Origin: JAENVT01 sp031412355
Lineage (GTDB): Bacteria; Actinomycetota; Acidimicrobiia; Acidimicrobiales; Ilumatobacteraceae
DNA length: 15,784 nt
Assembly (NCBI GenBank): GCA_031412355.1
Contig: JANOCR010000309.1
Coordinates: forward strand, 1 to 15,784
Direction: 5' to 3'
Shown here piece after piece: positions 1-6,724 of this stretch (its first letter is position 1; each line of letters begins with the position of its first letter). Under the pieces are notes generated by a model. The model searched no databases. It was not told the DNA's origin and worked only from the letters and a program-made list of their open reading frames with translations. A program made the position numbers and the translations under genes.

Positions 1-17
1 ACGTCCAGAAACGTCCT

Positions 18-105
18 TGGCGGAACGGGAGGGATTTGAACCCCCGGGGCTTTGACACCCTTCCGCTTTCAAGGCGGATGCATTTGGCCGCTCTGCCACC
101 GTTCC
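18..105 (-). tRNA. tRNA-Ser(UGA), CCA end encoded
   Basis: Read on the minus strand, this gives a full class II tRNA. It has a 7-bp acceptor stem (GGAACGG at 105-99 with CCGTTCC at 28-22), a D arm, an anticodon stem TCCGC/GCGGA around the loop CTTGAAA (anticodon TGA), a long variable arm and a TTCAAAT T loop. The long variable arm and discriminator G (position 21) fit serine. The bases after the discriminator read CCA (20-18), so the 3' CCA is templated. It decodes UCA and UCG-type serine codons. No clear terminator is visible in the 17 bases that remain downstream. Confidence 0.95.
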
Positions 106-115
106 GGGTTCGAGG

Positions 116-414
116 CTACCGAGCAGCGGCGGCCGCCGCGGCGTGCTGAGCGGCCAGGAAGCCGAACACCATTCCCGGCGCAAGGGTTCCTCCTCCACCG
201 CCATAGGTCATGCCCATGGCCGAGGACATCACGTTGCCCGCGGCGTAGAGGCCACCGATCGGTGCGCCATCGACGTCGATCACCTGGCCGTCGGCAGTGG
301 TGCGCGGCCCGCCTTTCGTCCCCAATGCACCCGGGTGGATCTCGACCGCATAGAACGGCCCGGTATCGATCGGTCCCAACGTGGCGTCGACGCCCGGAAA
401 CACTCGGACGGGTG
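116..414 (-). pseudogene. 3' remnant of a KstD-like FAD-binding dehydrogenase
   Basis: About 90 residues match the C-terminal end of FAD-binding fumarate-reductase/3-ketosteroid-dehydrogenase-like flavoproteins. The family hallmarks are present in order: PFYAVEI, PGALGTKGG, DGAPIGGLYAAGNV, a Gly-rich GMTYGGGGGTLAPGMVFG and a final alpha helix. The similarity begins near TLGPID (about position 382) and ends at a TAG at 116-118. Intact members run to about 500 residues with the dinucleotide-binding motif at the N-terminus, all of which is missing here. Going upstream, the frame runs straight into the 3' end of pheA. An ATG-started frame exists from 466, but its first 28 codons overlap pheA and do not look like this family. 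A short expressed protein is possible but would lack most of the FAD and substrate sites. Confidence 0.7.
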
Positions 415-1350
415 TCAGTCGACCTGGCGGCGCAGGGACTCGACCCAGTCGTCGGCTTCGCGCCATCTGGCGTCGGCGTGCTCGCGCGCCGTGTGGGCAT
501 GGTCGCCCGCAGCGGGGTACGAGCCGAGGAACTTGACCCTGCCTTGCTTGGCGCGCAGCGATCGGACGGCATCTGCCAGCAGTTCGTCGGCAATGTGGCC
601 GTCGGCGTAGATCACGAAGCAGTAGTCGCCGAGCCCGCCGTCCTTCGTCGGTCGCGACAACAGGTTCGACAGGTTGATGCGCCGCGCGGCGAACTCCTGG
701 AGGATCGAGATCAGGCTTCCGGGCTCGTCGGCGCGCTGGTAGATCACGAGTCCGGTGCGATCGTGACCCGTACGGGCAGGGATGCCGGACCGGGCAACGA
801 GGACGAAGCGGGTCTGGTTGCCGGGATGGTCGGCGATGTCTTCTGCCAACACAGCAAGGCCGTACACGTCGCCGGCAATTCGAGGCGCGATCGCAGCGGA
901 ACCGGTACCAGCTTCCTCACTGACGATCCGTGCGGCCTCGGCGGTGGAGTTGGCGGCGCGCAGTTCGACCGCCGGCAGTTCGGCGCGGATGTAGGCATGG
1001 CACTGGGCGGTGGCAACGGGGATCGACAGCACCGCTTTCAAATCGGTCAGCGTCGTGCCCGGCTTGGCGAGCAGGCAATGCTCGATATCGAGCACCACCT
1101 CGCGCTGGATCAACAGTTCGTGGCTGAACGCCAACTCGTCCTGCGTCAGGTTGACCGTGCCCTCGATGGAGTTCTCGATAGCCACGAACCCGAGGTCGAC
1201 ATCGCCGGCCTCTACTGCGTCGAGTACGTCGGGCATGGTGCGGTACAAGATGTGCTCGGCAGCGGCCAGGTCGGGCTGCGATTTCAGCGCCTGCTCGGTG
1301 AACGTGCCGAGCGGCCCCAGAAAGCCGATGCGAGTAGTTGGGCCAATCAC
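415..1350 (-). CDS. pheA: Prephenate dehydratase
   Basis: This enzyme converts prephenate to phenylpyruvate (with loss of water and CO2), the committed step to phenylalanine; it is cytosolic. The protein of 311 residues fits the monofunctional actinobacterial enzyme. An N-terminal catalytic PDT domain (about 6-185) shows FLGPLGTFTEQAL, ENSIEGTVN (60-67) and the hallmark NQTRF (178-182) with catalytic Thr180. A C-terminal ACT regulatory domain (about 198-278) carries GSLI (211-214) and NLLSRP (229-234). The usual phenylalanine-binding ESRP motif reads LSRP here, so feedback control may differ. The last 35 residues are a charged tail beyond the ACT domain. The GTG start at 1350 gives the family's normal N-terminus, and a TAGCCT hexamer lies 7 bases upstream without a Shine-Dalgarno. 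Both flanks are broken genes, so its chromosomal setting looks rearranged. Confidence 0.95.
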   Translation of the reverse strand: MIGPTTRIGFLGPLGTFTEQALKSQPDLAAAEHILYRTMPDVLDAVEAGDVDLGFVAIENSIEGTVNLTQDELAFSHELLIQREVVLDIEHCLLAKPGTTLTDLKAVLSIPVATAQCHAYIRAELPAVELRAANSTAEAARIVSEEAGTGSAAIAPRIAGDVYGLAVLAEDIADHPGNQTRFVLVARSGIPARTGHDRTGLVIYQRADEPGSLISILQEFAARRINLSNLLSRPTKDGGLGDYCFVIYADGHIADELLADAVRSLRAKQGRVKFLGSYPAAGDHAHTAREHADARWREADDWVESLRRQVD

Positions 1351-1357
1351 GTATCAC

Positions 1358-1363
1358 AGGCTA
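1358..1363 (-). promoter_or_regulatory. Candidate -10 box (TAGCCT) of pheA
   Basis: On the minus strand TAGCCT lies 7 bases before the GTG of pheA. The spacing would place the transcript start at or next to the start codon (leaderless). No convincing -35 box is visible, so this rests on the hexamer, its spacing and its recurrence at other starts in the window. Confidence 0.3.
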
Positions 1364-1391
1364 TTGGTCAGCGCTCTTTCCACTGAGCGAT

Positions 1392-1588
1392 ATGACTACC
1401 AGTGCCGAGAGTCCCACCACCGGCCAAACACCCGATTTCGTCCGGGTGCTTGGTGCCGGCGACTCGTTCGGTGAACTGGTCGTGCTCTACGACGTACCCC
1501 GCACGGCCACCGTCGTTGCGCCGCGCCCGGCACCTTGCTGCGGATCCCCGGCAAGGCATTTCTCGACGCACTCGATACCGGGAGCTGA
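1392..1588 (+). pseudogene. Frameshifted remnant of a cyclic-nucleotide-binding domain
   Basis: From about 1437 the frame reads FVRVLGAGDSFGELVVLYD and then VPRTATVVA. This is the core of the phosphate-binding cassette of CAP/CRP-like cNMP-binding domains (GxxxGEL...RTATV). Near 1524-1530 the homology moves to another frame and continues as TLLRIPGKAFLDAL, ending at TGA 1586-1588. A single lost base in the run CGCCCGG would explain it. The first half of the beta barrel is missing upstream, where only an unrelated low-complexity stretch from ATG 1392 is found, and there is no DNA-binding or effector domain. The unshifted frame stays open into larB 20 bases further on. I read it as a decayed gene end. 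A sequencing error could explain the shift but not the missing N-terminus. Confidence 0.65.
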
Positions 1589-1607
1589 CAGCCGCCACAA
1601 TGGTCGG

Positions 1608-2345
1608 GTGGATGAAGCCGCGCTGCGCCAACTGATCGACGACGTACGCACGGGCACCCTCGAACCCGACGCTGCGGTTGAACGACTGCGGCGACTGCCA
1701 TTCGCTGAGGTGGGCGATGCCTTGGTGGACCATCATCGTGCGCTGCGGCAAGGAATGCCGGAGGCGATCTATGGCCGAGGCAAGACCGCAGCACAATGTG
1801 TTGCGATCGTCGGTGAACTACTGGCCAACGGTTCCGGTCCAGTGCTGTTGACACGAGCCGATGCCTCACAGATCGAGGCGGTGTGCGCGGCACACGGCCC
1901 CGGCGAGCTTGCCACCGGCGCAGTGTTGTGGCGGCGACCCGAGGCCCACCGCGACGCCCGGGTGCTGGTGGCAAGCGCGGGAACCAGCGACGGCCCGATC
2001 GTCGACGAGTGCGTACTGACGCTGCGGGCATACGGATTCGAGCCCGACCGGCTTGCCGACATCGGCGTCAGCGGGCTGCATCGGCTGCTGGCCCACCTCG
2101 ATCGCATCACCTCGGCGGATGCCGTGGTCGTGGTCGCCGGCATGGAGGGCGCGCTCGCCAGCGTGATCGGTGGGCTGACCAGTGGGCCGGTCGTCGCTGT
2201 GCCGACCAGCGTGGGGTATGGGTCGAGCTTCGACGGGGTGACCGCGCTGCTGGCGATGCACGCCTCGTGTGCCAGCGGCGTCACAGTGGTGGGAATCGAC
2301 AACGGGTTTGGAGCAGCGTGCGCGATCGCCAGAATGATGCAGTGA
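1608..2345 (+). CDS. larB: Pyridinium-3,5-biscarboxylic acid mononucleotide synthase (nickel-pincer cofactor)
   Basis: LarB carboxylates the pyridinium ring of nicotinic acid adenine dinucleotide and splits off AMP, giving the mononucleotide that LarE then sulfurates. This is the first step of nickel-pincer nucleotide synthesis. The protein is 245 residues, close to the 246 of Lactobacillus plantarum LarB. The C-terminal half is a PurE-like fold with VASAGTSDG, VVVAGMEGALASVIGGL, VAVPTSVGYG and CASGVTVVGIDNGFGAA. The cysteine of SCASGV falls at residue 221, the number of the reactive Cys reported for the L. plantarum enzyme. The start is chosen as GTG 1608 (VDEAALRQLIDDV), the normal family N-terminus. 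The open frame upstream belongs to the cNMP remnant. The stop overlaps the larC start by 4 bases. Confidence 0.92.
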   Translation: MDEAALRQLIDDVRTGTLEPDAAVERLRRLPFAEVGDALVDHHRALRQGMPEAIYGRGKTAAQCVAIVGELLANGSGPVLLTRADASQIEAVCAAHGPGELATGAVLWRRPEAHRDARVLVASAGTSDGPIVDECVLTLRAYGFEPDRLADIGVSGLHRLLAHLDRITSADAVVVVAGMEGALASVIGGLTSGPVVAVPTSVGYGSSFDGVTALLAMHASCASGVTVVGIDNGFGAACAIARMMQ

Positions 2346-3535
2346 CTCGGACCGCGTGGTTCCACTGTTTCGCCGGCACCGCCGGCGACATGACCATGGC
2401 GGCATTGGTCGACGCGGGCGCCGATCCAATGGTGATCGCGGAGACCGTCGCACATCTCGACCTCGACGGCTACGCGTTGACGTTCGAGGATGTGACGCGC
2501 TGCGGCATCGCCGCGACGCAGGCGCACGTGGTGGTGCACGACGGCCATGGGCACGACGATCACAACCACCGCGGCTACCGGGCCATCCGCGAACTGATCG
2601 ATGCCGCCGATCTTCCCGAGCGGGTCCGCGAGCGCGCCCAGCGAACCTTTGCCATGCTCGCCGACGTCGAAGGCAAGATGCACCGCCGGCCGGCCGAAGA
2701 CGTCGAGTTTCACGAGGTCGGCTCTATCGACGCAATCGTCGACATCGTCGGGGCCTGTGCGGCGTTGGAGTCGCTGGACATCGACCACATCGTGTGCAGT
2801 TCGATCACCGTCGGCGAGGGCACCGTACTGGCCGCACACGGCCAACTGCCCAACCCTGCGCCAGCCGTCACCGAACTGCTCGCCCGCCGCAATGCGCCGA
2901 GCCGTGGCATCGACGACCGCAAGGAGCTGGCCACCCCAACCGGGGTGGCGCTGATGTGCGCGCTCGCCGATTCATTCGGCCCGATGCCGCCGATCAACGT
3001 CACCGCTGTTGGTTATGGCGCCGGCACGGCCGACATCCCCGGCCGCCCGAACGTCGTGCAGGTCGTGATCGGCACCGCAGCGTCAACGAACGAGATGCCT
3101 GAGCCCGGTCAACCGGTGCAACTGATCGAGACCAACGTCGACGACGCCACGGGGGAGGTGATCGCCCACACCATCGGCGCATTGATCGCCGCCGGCGCCC
3201 ACGACGCGTGGGCGTCACCGATCGTGATGAAGAAGGGTCGGCCGGCGCACACCGTGCACGCCCTGTGCGATCCGTCGGCGGCCGCGCTGATCGGCGCGCT
3301 GCTGCTGCGCGAGACCGGCTCGCTGGGCCTGCGCAGCACGGAGCTGCGCCGCTGGCCGCAGCAGCGCAGCGAGCGCGAAGTGATCATCGACGGATACACC
3401 GTGCGCGCCAAGGTGGCACTGGGCAGGGTGAAGGTCGAGTACGACGACGCCGCTGCCGCAGCCGCTGCCCTGGGTCGCCCGCTGCGCGACGTATTGGCCG
3501 AAGCAGCCTCGCTGGCGGAACGAGACGTGCAGTGA
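2342..3535 (+). CDS. larC: Nickel insertion protein LarC (pyridinium bis-thiocarboxylate nickel insertase)
   Basis: LarC performs the CTP-dependent insertion of nickel into the pyridinium-3,5-bisthiocarboxylic acid mononucleotide, the last step of NPN cofactor formation. The protein has 397 residues. It shows the N-terminal HCFAGTAGDM motif, a His-rich stretch HDGHGHDDHNH (66-76) plausibly handling nickel, FHEVGSIDAIVDIVG, SSITVGEG, and the C-terminal LarC2 motif DAWASPIVMKKGRPA (288-302). LarC1 and LarC2 parts are in one uninterrupted frame, unlike the L. plantarum gene, which uses programmed frameshifting. GTG at 2342 overlaps the larB TGA by 4 bases (GTGA), suggesting translational coupling. 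LarE and a LarA-type client enzyme are absent from the window. Confidence 0.93.
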   Translation: MTRTAWFHCFAGTAGDMTMAALVDAGADPMVIAETVAHLDLDGYALTFEDVTRCGIAATQAHVVVHDGHGHDDHNHRGYRAIRELIDAADLPERVRERAQRTFAMLADVEGKMHRRPAEDVEFHEVGSIDAIVDIVGACAALESLDIDHIVCSSITVGEGTVLAAHGQLPNPAPAVTELLARRNAPSRGIDDRKELATPTGVALMCALADSFGPMPPINVTAVGYGAGTADIPGRPNVVQVVIGTAASTNEMPEPGQPVQLIETNVDDATGEVIAHTIGALIAAGAHDAWASPIVMKKGRPAHTVHALCDPSAAALIGALLLRETGSLGLRSTELRRWPQQRSEREVIIDGYTVRAKVALGRVKVEYDDAAAAAAALGRPLRDVLAEAASLAERDVQ

Positions 3536-4356
3536 TCCCTCCCTTCGTCGACGCGCAGTTCGTCGACGATCATCCCGAAGCTGTTCTGGCCGACGTGCGT
3601 TGGTACCTCGACGGCCGCGATGGCCGCGCCGCGTTCGAAGCAGGCCACATCTCCGGCGCGGTGTGGGTCGACCTCGACCATCAACTCGCCGGCCATGACC
3701 AGCCTGCCACAGAAGGCCGCCACCCCTTCCCGGCACCCGCCGACTTTGCTGCAGCCATGGGCTCATTGGGAATTGCCAACGACACCGTCGTCGTCGCCTA
3801 CGACGACACTGGCGGGCTGACAGCCGGACGACTGGCCGTGATGTTGCGAATGCTCGGCTGCAATGCAGCGGTGCTGATCGGCGGACTGGACGCGTGGCCC
3901 GGCCCGACCGAGACCGGGCCGGCGCGCGCCCCCTCACCCGCCGAGTTCCGCGCCACCGACTGGCCGGCCGATCGCCTCGCCGACGCCGACGAGGTCGAGC
4001 GCATCGTTGCTGCGGGCGGGGCTGCTATCGACGCGCGTTCACACGAACGATTTCTCGGCGACGTCGCTTTGATCGACAAGCTGCCCGGGCACATCCCTGG
4101 GGCACGCAGCGCTCCGTGGTCGGCGGTGCTCGGTGCAGAGACCACGCCGAGATCCCCCGAGGAGCTCCGCGATCACTACCGGCGGCTGGGCGCCGGCGAT
4201 GGCAGCACCACCGTCGCGTACTGCGGGTCGGGTGTCAGCGCATGCATGAACGTGCTGGCAATGGAGCACGCCGGGCTCGGCACGCCGCTGCTCTATGTGG
4301 CCAGCTGGTCTGGATGGTCGGCCGAGCCGAGCCGCGAGGCCGCAACCGGTGAGTGA
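3532..4356 (+). CDS. Two-domain sulfurtransferase, 3-mercaptopyruvate type
   Basis: This tandem rhodanese-fold protein of 274 residues transfers sulfane sulfur via a cysteine persulfide. The first, non-catalytic domain (about 1-130) has AGHISGAVWVDLD and YDDTGGLTAGRLAVML. The second (about 150-274) carries the active-site loop CGSGVSA at 231-237 with Cys231. CGSGV(T/S)A is the loop type of 3-mercaptopyruvate sulfurtransferases (SseA/MST), rather than the CRxG type of thiosulfate sulfurtransferases. GTG 3532 overlaps the larC stop by 4 bases. Tight coupling to larBC raises the idea that it supplies sulfur for the thiocarboxylates of the NPN cofactor; this is inference, since members of this family also serve general cysteine catabolism. 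It is cytosolic, as no signal peptide is seen. Confidence 0.88.
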   Translation: MIPPFVDAQFVDDHPEAVLADVRWYLDGRDGRAAFEAGHISGAVWVDLDHQLAGHDQPATEGRHPFPAPADFAAAMGSLGIANDTVVVAYDDTGGLTAGRLAVMLRMLGCNAAVLIGGLDAWPGPTETGPARAPSPAEFRATDWPADRLADADEVERIVAAGGAAIDARSHERFLGDVALIDKLPGHIPGARSAPWSAVLGAETTPRSPEELRDHYRRLGAGDGSTTVAYCGSGVSACMNVLAMEHAGLGTPLLYVASWSGWSAEPSREAATGE

Positions 4357-5971
4357 ACTCGCACTCGACGTGCTGCACGATCTGCGGCGTCGTCGCAAGA
4401 GCCGCCGTCTCGGCGACATCGAGTGGTTCGACGCCGCCTATCGCGTGTACCTCGTCGCCCTGTTCGGCGGCGGCACCGTGCTGTGGATCAGCAGTTCGAT
4501 AAGCGACACAACCGTGTCCGACCAAGCCGTCGCCGACATCGCCCGGAACGGCCCGGCGTTGCTCGGCATCATCACTGCAGTCGCATTTCTCGCTGCGCTG
4601 CGCAGCGGGGCGCAGGGCGGCCCGCTGGCTTTGGAAGCACCCGACGTCGCCTACGTCATGCTGTCTCCGGTCGATCGGATGCGCGCGCTCCTGCGTCCGG
4701 TCACGCAACGGGTTCGTAGCGCCGCGGCGCTGGCCGCGACCTTCGGGGCGATCGTCGGTCAGTTGGCCGGCAGGCGACTGCCGGGCACGCCCGTCGCCTG
4801 GGCGGCCAGCGGGGCGGCATTCGGTGTCACGACAGCATTGTTGTGGGCAGGCACCGCGCTGATCGCCCATGCCATCCGGCTACCCCTGTGGCTGGCCACG
4901 TCCATCGGCCTCACTGGCGTGGCATGGCAGAGCGTGGCGCTGGCCTGGCACGTACCGGGGCCTGCCAACCTCGACGGAAGCCTGGCCATGTGGGGCTGGC
5001 GACAACACCCGATCGACCTCGTCGCACCGTTGCTGGCTGTCGTGGTGGTACTCGTCGGCGTCAGCATGCTGCAACAAACGTCGCTCGATGCTCTCGCCCG
5101 GCGCAGCAGCCTGGTTGCCCAACTGCGTTTCGCGGTGACCATGCAGGATCTGCGCACGGTCATTCTGCTGCGCCGCCAGCTGAACCAGGAGCAAACGCGT
5201 GGCACACCGTGGGTCTCGGTACCTCGCTGGGTCAGGCATCCGATCGCCCGGCGCGGCATCGCCGGTATGGCCCGATTCCCGGCGACACGAGTGGTGCGCA
5301 TGACGGCATTCGCGGCCATGGCAGGCGCGCTGCAGGCGACGGTCGTGCGCGGCACCACGCCTGCGCTCCTCGGCACGGCTTTGATGCTGTTCGTGCTCGG
5401 CCTCGAAGCGATGGAGCCGCTGTCGCAAGAGGTCGACCAGCCCGACCGCACCGACAGCCTGCCCATCGAGCGCGGCGAACTGATGATGCGCCACCTCATT
5501 GCCCCTGCCATCGCCCTCGTGCCGTTCGCCGTGGTTGCGGCGGCCGGCGCGGTTGCCGTGCTCGGCACAACGCGGGCCATCGTCCCCGCGGCGATCCTGG
5601 CGTTGCCTACCGTCCTCGCCGGGGCCGGCGGCGGGGTGGTCAGCATCGTCCGGGACGCACCAGACCCCGCCAAGGGCACCGCACAACAGGCATTCGTTCC
5701 CCCCGAGATGGCAGGCATCTCCAGCGCAATGCGCATCGGCCTGCCGATTCTGGTCAGCGGCCTCGCTGCTAGCACGGTGTTGCTCGTTCGTCAGGCCGAG
5801 CGCACGGGCAACTCGCCGACCGGTGCTGCGCTCCGCGGTGCGATCGGTGCAAGCCTGCTGATCTTCCTGATCGGCTATTGGGTGCGGCGGCGCGACCAGT
5901 GGCGCCGCAAGTTCCGCCAGTTCCTGTCCGACGGCCAGTCCTACACCAAGCAGCGGAGCAACCCGGCATGA
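4349..5971 (+). CDS. Polytopic membrane protein, ABC transporter permease subunit
   Basis: A 540-residue membrane protein with about 12 hydrophobic segments, for example VYLVALFGGGTVLWISSSI near the N-terminus and AAILALPTVLAGAGGGVVSIV and ASLLIFLIGYW near the C-terminus. The C-terminal tail is basic. No enzymatic motif is visible. Its ATG-overlapping neighbour is an ABC ATPase, so it is most simply the permease of that transporter, of the large exporter-like (ABC-2-type) kind rather than a nickel importer. I do not recognise a named family with certainty. The start is taken as GTG 4349 (VSELALDVLHDL), which overlaps the sulfurtransferase stop by 8 bases. The frame stays open to 4295, but that part only shadows the upstream gene. 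The substrate is unknown. Confidence 0.8.
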   Translation: MSELALDVLHDLRRRRKSRRLGDIEWFDAAYRVYLVALFGGGTVLWISSSISDTTVSDQAVADIARNGPALLGIITAVAFLAALRSGAQGGPLALEAPDVAYVMLSPVDRMRALLRPVTQRVRSAAALAATFGAIVGQLAGRRLPGTPVAWAASGAAFGVTTALLWAGTALIAHAIRLPLWLATSIGLTGVAWQSVALAWHVPGPANLDGSLAMWGWRQHPIDLVAPLLAVVVVLVGVSMLQQTSLDALARRSSLVAQLRFAVTMQDLRTVILLRRQLNQEQTRGTPWVSVPRWVRHPIARRGIAGMARFPATRVVRMTAFAAMAGALQATVVRGTTPALLGTALMLFVLGLEAMEPLSQEVDQPDRTDSLPIERGELMMRHLIAPAIALVPFAVVAAAGAVAVLGTTRAIVPAAILALPTVLAGAGGGVVSIVRDAPDPAKGTAQQAFVPPEMAGISSAMRIGLPILVSGLAASTVLLVRQAERTGNSPTGAALRGAIGASLLIFLIGYWVRRRDQWRRKFRQFLSDGQSYTKQRSNPA

Positions 5972-6645
5972 CCCAACTGGCGACTCGCCAACTGATGAAG
6001 ACCTATGGCGATCGGCCGGCGCTCGAGCCGTTGACGCTCGACATCGATTCCGGGCAGAAGGTGGCCCTGGTCGGCCACAACGGCAGCGGCAAGACGACAT
6101 TGATGAAGATGGCAGCGGGATTGCTCGACCCCACCGAAGGCAGCGTGCAGATCGGCAAGCACGAGGCCGGCAGCCAAGAGGCTCGACGGCTGCTGTCGTG
6201 GCTCAGTGATTCGCCGACCTTCTACGACGACCTGTCACTGTGGGAGCACCTCGAGTTCGTTGCCCGGTTGCACGGCGTCACCGACTGGCAGGGGCGCGGC
6301 GAGGAACTGCTCGAGCAGATCGGCCTCGCCCCTCGTCGCGACGACATCCCCACGACCTTCAGCCGCGGCCTGCGCCAGAAGGCGGCAATCACCCTCGCAT
6401 TCATCCGTCCGTTCCAGCTGATGCTGGTCGACGAGCCGTTCGTGGGCCTTGACGAGCCGGGAAAGCAAGCTCTCATGGGCATGCTCGATGCTGCGTCGCA
6501 GCGCGGTGCAACGATGGTGATCGCCACGCACGAGCTGGCCTTCGTGAAGCAGGTCGGCCGCTTGTTGGCGCTGCGCGACGGCGCATTGGTGTACGACGGC
6601 GCGCCTGCCGACACTGACGTGCACGCTCTCGTCCTGCCCAGTTGA
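5968..6645 (+). CDS. ABC transporter ATP-binding protein
   Basis: This 225-residue ATPase subunit powers the adjacent permease. It shows Walker A GHNGSGKT (36-43), the signature-like stretch FSRGLRQKAAI (131-141) in place of LSGGQ, Walker B LMLVDEP (151-157) with Glu156, D-loop GLD, and the switch histidine in IATHEL (His188). Where the Q-loop glutamine is expected, the sequence reads WLSDSPTFYDDLS, so the glutamine appears replaced. The same type of change, and the FSRG signature, are common in exporter-type CcmA/BcrA-like subunits. ATG 5968 overlaps the permease stop by 4 bases (ATGA). It is the last gene of the larB operon; the next gene follows after 79 bases with its own promoter-like box. 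Confidence 0.93.
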   Translation: MTQLATRQLMKTYGDRPALEPLTLDIDSGQKVALVGHNGSGKTTLMKMAAGLLDPTEGSVQIGKHEAGSQEARRLLSWLSDSPTFYDDLSLWEHLEFVARLHGVTDWQGRGEELLEQIGLAPRRDDIPTTFSRGLRQKAAITLAFIRPFQLMLVDEPFVGLDEPGKQALMGMLDAASQRGATMVIATHELAFVKQVGRLLALRDGALVYDGAPADTDVHALVLPS

Positions 6646-6710
6646 TTCAAACTTGCGGCAATCGTCGACAACGTCTCGCCTGACGTGATCGAATCGGGCG
6701 TCGCGGACAC

Positions 6711-6716
6711 TACGCT
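6711..6716 (+). promoter_or_regulatory. Candidate -10 box (TACGCT), leaderless
   Basis: TACGCT sits 8 bases before the ATG at 6725, preceded by CAC. The 9-mer CACTACGCT closely resembles CACTAGCCT in front of the gene at 7484. No -35 box or Shine-Dalgarno is evident. Confidence 0.35.
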
Positions 6717-6724
6717 CTCGGTCC

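Noticed and set aside
1..16. Direct repeat ACGTCC at 1-6 and 11-16 next to the tRNA as an attachment site
   Set aside because: It is only 6 bases long, with no integrase nearby and no matching copy noticed elsewhere.
52..1386. 444-codon plus-strand open frame
   Set aside because: It crosses the tRNA-Ser gene and lies antisense to pheA. The translation is unlike any family and reflects high-GC shadow coding.
1769..2845. 358-codon minus-strand open frame opposite larB and larC
   Set aside because: It is antisense to two confidently identified genes and has low-complexity Ala/Ser/Thr composition typical of a shadow frame.
3208..3531. Upstream open extension of the sulfurtransferase frame
   Set aside because: It is Arg/Ala-rich sequence overlapping larC in another frame. 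Family similarity starts only at GTG 3532.
2342..3535. Programmed frameshifting in larC
   Set aside because: It is known from L. plantarum, but here both halves are in one continuous frame, so no frameshift is needed.
4759..6100. Long minus-strand frames (338 and 406 codons) opposite the permease and ATPase
   Set aside because: They are antisense to the membrane protein and ATPase with no recognisable domain.
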